A stretch of 64,000 nucleotides of DNA from the NCBI GenBank assembly GCA_015179045.1, contig WHUZ01000004.1, forward strand, positions 1,798,001-1,862,000, written 5' to 3'. The position numbers and the translations under genes are program-made. This stretch comes from Kalaharituber pfeilii. Lineage: Eukaryota > Ascomycota > Pezizomycetes > Pezizales > Pezizaceae. How positions within the stretch are numbered: the stretch's first letter is position 1; every line of letters starts with the position of its first letter. The notes under the pieces are model-generated. The model was not told the DNA's origin. It saw only the letters and a program-made list of their open reading frames with translations, and did not search any database. Shown here piece by piece: positions 61,361 to 64,000 of the stretch.

Positions 61361-62059
61361 ATATATAACATTTCCATGGGAATAAAGAAAATGATAAACT
61401 CCCATATAAAACAAAAAAGGCAAAAAAAAGTGCATGGGAGTAGTCAACTTACAAAGGAGTAATGTGCGTATTTTAAGGAAAGGGCAGCAATGCGAGGGGC
61501 TATTGAAATGCCCGAACGGCGGGACGGAGTAGTGAGGCAGGATGCGGAGGACGGAGAAGTTGCTGGAGGGACGTCAGAGTACCCGCTGGATGCTGCTGGC
61601 GCGGCGCTAGAGTAGTTGAGTAGTTGCTCGAGCGACTTCCAGAGTGGTGGTACGAGATGCTGCTGCAGTTGCTGGGTGAAGGGTGCAATTGGGAGGCGGT
61701 GGAGGGGGGTACAGTTGAGAGGTGGAGAGAGGGGCGCGAGAACGTGCTGTTGAAGGTGTCGTTGAAAGTGGGGGGGAAGGTGGAATGGAACATTATGTAA
61801 GAAGGTGGTTCAATAGGTGGGGTTTGCGAAATTATCGAACTGACCTATGCCTTGGCTGAAGTGGAATGCTGTCGTTTCTAGTGATGGGGGTGATAAGTGC
61901 CATAGAGGGGTATAGAATTGAGGCCCTGATTCGATTTTCACAAAGAACTGGGGAAGAGGGTATTCCAGCATCTTAAAAGTATATAAGATGGACTGTAATC
62001 CTCTGGTCCATATGATTCAATTCTAGTGCAACAAGGGCAACCAGTTTTTACTATTGGTA

Positions 62060-62061
62060 TT

Positions 62062-62092
<31 letters not shown>
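62060..62092. repeat. TTTA tetranucleotide microsatellite
   Basis: About eight perfect copies of TTTA. Confidence 0.95.
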
Positions 62093-63591
62093 GCTAGGAC
62101 GGGGATTCATAGAGAGGGCGTTAGTAGTGGAAGCGGCATATGTCTCACAACTGGGCGTAATCTGGCGTGAGATTGGTGTAGCGAACAGTCTCTGGCTGAG
62201 TGCCCGTTATACTACCTGTACACTTGATGACTAAAACTGTCTAGTCACTTAGCGGCAGGGCCAGACATGAGAAGCCCGGGATATAATCTTTATGAACAGA
62301 TACGCTACTTAACTGTGGCCTGAACATATATAAATATGCACGCCTCAGGCGTCGTCAGCGGTGGCTGACGAGCAAGAAGACGTTACCCTAAAACCCGGCG
62401 TTAACGTTAATTAGGGCGTACTTACCGGCAGCGCAGTATTATGTTTCTGCACACTCCATGATGCTAGGCTACTGTGGGAGAAAGTGGGGGTACAGTACCA
62501 AAAGGGGAAGTAGGATGATTACCGGTAGAGAGAAGAGGAGAAGAGACAAACGACTTGTAGTGGCTGTATCAACTACTGACCAAGCAATGTGACTGACATT
62601 TTTACCTATTGTTTGAACCGGAATCAATCCGAAATAAAATTGTACACTGTTAATTGAACCTTTTTTATCTATATAAAGTGTCAGGGCGACATATGCGACA
62701 TAGGCGCCTGAGAGGCTGCATAGCGTAGGCAGGCTACATATGCACGGCGATGCGGCGGAAGCTTCTAGCGCATATGCCAACAGAAGCTTCCAGCATGAGA
62801 AACTCAAGTATTTAAAGTCTCAGCATAGACCTGAGTGAGAGACCATCATCAATATACTCTACTCTCTCTCTAGGCTTCGTCCACTAGGCTTAAGCTTCGT
62901 CCTCTGGGCTCTGTCCTTACATAAAGATACTGCAACTACATTTGAAATTAAGTCACCATATGCAAGGCAGAAAGCCTATGCACCCCTGGTAAGCACAGGT
63001 TTACGCACAAGTAGTTCAAAAGTTCCACAGTTTAGCTTACCTTATTCACTCCATCATAGTGGGAATACAGCTTCTCATATTTCGAGAGGTAACCCAATAA
63101 AACATACATTTATCCATTGCTGCATCTAATTTGTCAAAGAAATCTGCATACTGCTTCCCAATCTGTTAAAATAATTAGAATCACAACGAAAACTAAGAGT
63201 AGAGAACTAGAGCAGGTACTCATAGTGTAAATTTACATCAATAAAGAAGTGGAATCCCCAATAATGAGAGAGAAATAATCTGGGTTGTACTAGTATTGAA
63301 TGATTATTATCAGGGGCATGTAAATAGTTGTCAGCAACCTGTAAAAAGCCTTTGACCTTGGCTGCATATTTCCGGGTTACACTGCTCTAGTTATGCTAGT
63401 TGTTAAGCTCTACTATCATATCCAATACGCTGTTCCTTGATGCACCCATAAATGCTTTTCACTGTGCATCAGTAAGTGCATTCTGCTATTCTAAAAGTTG
63501 TCCCCGACAAATTTGCCACCATCCGAAAGATTTAGAAGTGCCCTACATGGGACAACCAAATTGTTCCATGAGCTTGTTGGAAGCATAGCTT

Positions 63592-63671
63592 TTTTATTTT
63601 CTATATGGTTACTCGTATGCCGCCCTCGGGGGTACGACGAAATAATTACATAGGAGGTAAAAGCAAAAATA
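63592..63671 (-). mobile_element. Type-A tail insertion with 3' UTR remnant
   Basis: 80 bp; minus strand has about 30 bp of T-rich 3' UTR, then TTCGTCGTACCCCCGA, GGGCGGCATACGAG, TAACCATAT, A-rich. Perfect 13-bp duplication GGAAGCATAGCTT at 63579-63591 and 63672-63684. Confidence 0.9.
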
Positions 63672-64000
63672 GGAAGCATAGCTTGTGGAGACATTGAGTA
63701 TTTGCGAGATTGTACTGTAATCAGTACAACCATCCACTTTTGTAGAAGCACTATTATTTGGGGCGAGGTGCTGGGAAATGGAATGAGAATTAGAAGGGAC
63801 CGCATTTGGACCACTATAGGTATCGCCAATAAGAGGAGTAGTGGTACTAAACGATGGGGTGGTACTTCATGACCATCAATTTTCTAACTTAGTGAATTCA
63901 AGGAGACACCAGCATGACTTACGCAGTGCCCTGGGGAAAGCTGATAGTAGATGGGGACTGAAGGGAACTCGAGGTCGGCCCCATTGAAGAATCTGGAGGT

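Larger units (their letters stand above)
60301..63591. other. Gene-free right edge
   Basis: Apart from the repeats at 60965-61360 and 62060-62092, no gene or tail is recognised. A Ser/Thr/Pro-rich minus-strand frame at 61500-61793 looks low-complexity and has no domain. Confidence 0.4.

Noticed and set aside
30000..64000. CRISPR array
   Set aside because: No evenly spaced identical repeats; the organism is eukaryotic and the repeated tails are dispersed, A-tailed and flanked by duplications.

Overview
The window looks like one contig of a filamentous ascomycete (Pezizomycotina). Reasons: short GT-AG introns of 58-139 bp, often with CTAAC/CTGAC-type branch sites; C/T-rich promoters; and eukaryotic housekeeping genes of fungal type (UTP17/NAN1, NOC2, RPB10, TRK transporter, LaeA-like methyltransferase, Rab4). 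I cannot name the genus. It falls into two compartments: a gene-dense left part (about 3.7-26.8 kb) and a gene-free, transposon-rich right part (about 27-64 kb).

Left part. In order: a platelet-activating-factor acetylhydrolase-like esterase (+); a Rab4-type GTPase with a roughly 200-residue low-complexity insertion (-); the t-UTP subunit UTP17/NAN1 (-); RPB10, the small shared subunit of RNA polymerases I, II and III (+, divergent from UTP17); the ribosome-export factor NOC2 (-, convergent with RPB10); an MTH1-like Nudix hydrolase (+, divergent from NOC2); a TRK potassium transporter (-, convergent with the Nudix gene); and a LaeA-like SAM methyltransferase (-). UTP17, RPB10 and NOC2 form a small ribosome-production neighbourhood. 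The exon models come from reading frames and splice sites. NOC2, the Nudix gene and the Rab4 C-terminus each need a one-base correction, which suggests homopolymer sequencing errors or recent decay.

Right part. I see no intact host gene. It holds non-LTR retrotransposon (Tad-like LINE) remains, MITEs and unidentified AT-rich DNA. The main discovery is a family of retroelement tails: a hairpin of about 40 bases followed directly by poly-A. The same tail occurs on (i) LINE ORF2/RNase H copies, (ii) ORF1-only elements that have no ORF2 and (iii) micro-insertions of only about 50-85 bp. Many are bounded by perfect or near-perfect 9-15 bp target-site duplications that I could find by eye. The hairpin stems show compensatory base changes between copies, and two copies have lost the hairpin as if reverse transcriptase skipped it. 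One complete 1367-bp ORF1-only element (54302-55668), with 5' UTR, ORF1, tail and 14-bp duplications, lies inside a 5.5-kb LINE insertion (15-bp duplications). That LINE in turn interrupts an unknown coiled-coil ORF. This resembles mammalian HAL1 (ORF1-only LINE derivatives) plus an unusually short SINE-like class.

All calls were made by eye from the sequence; no database search was run.
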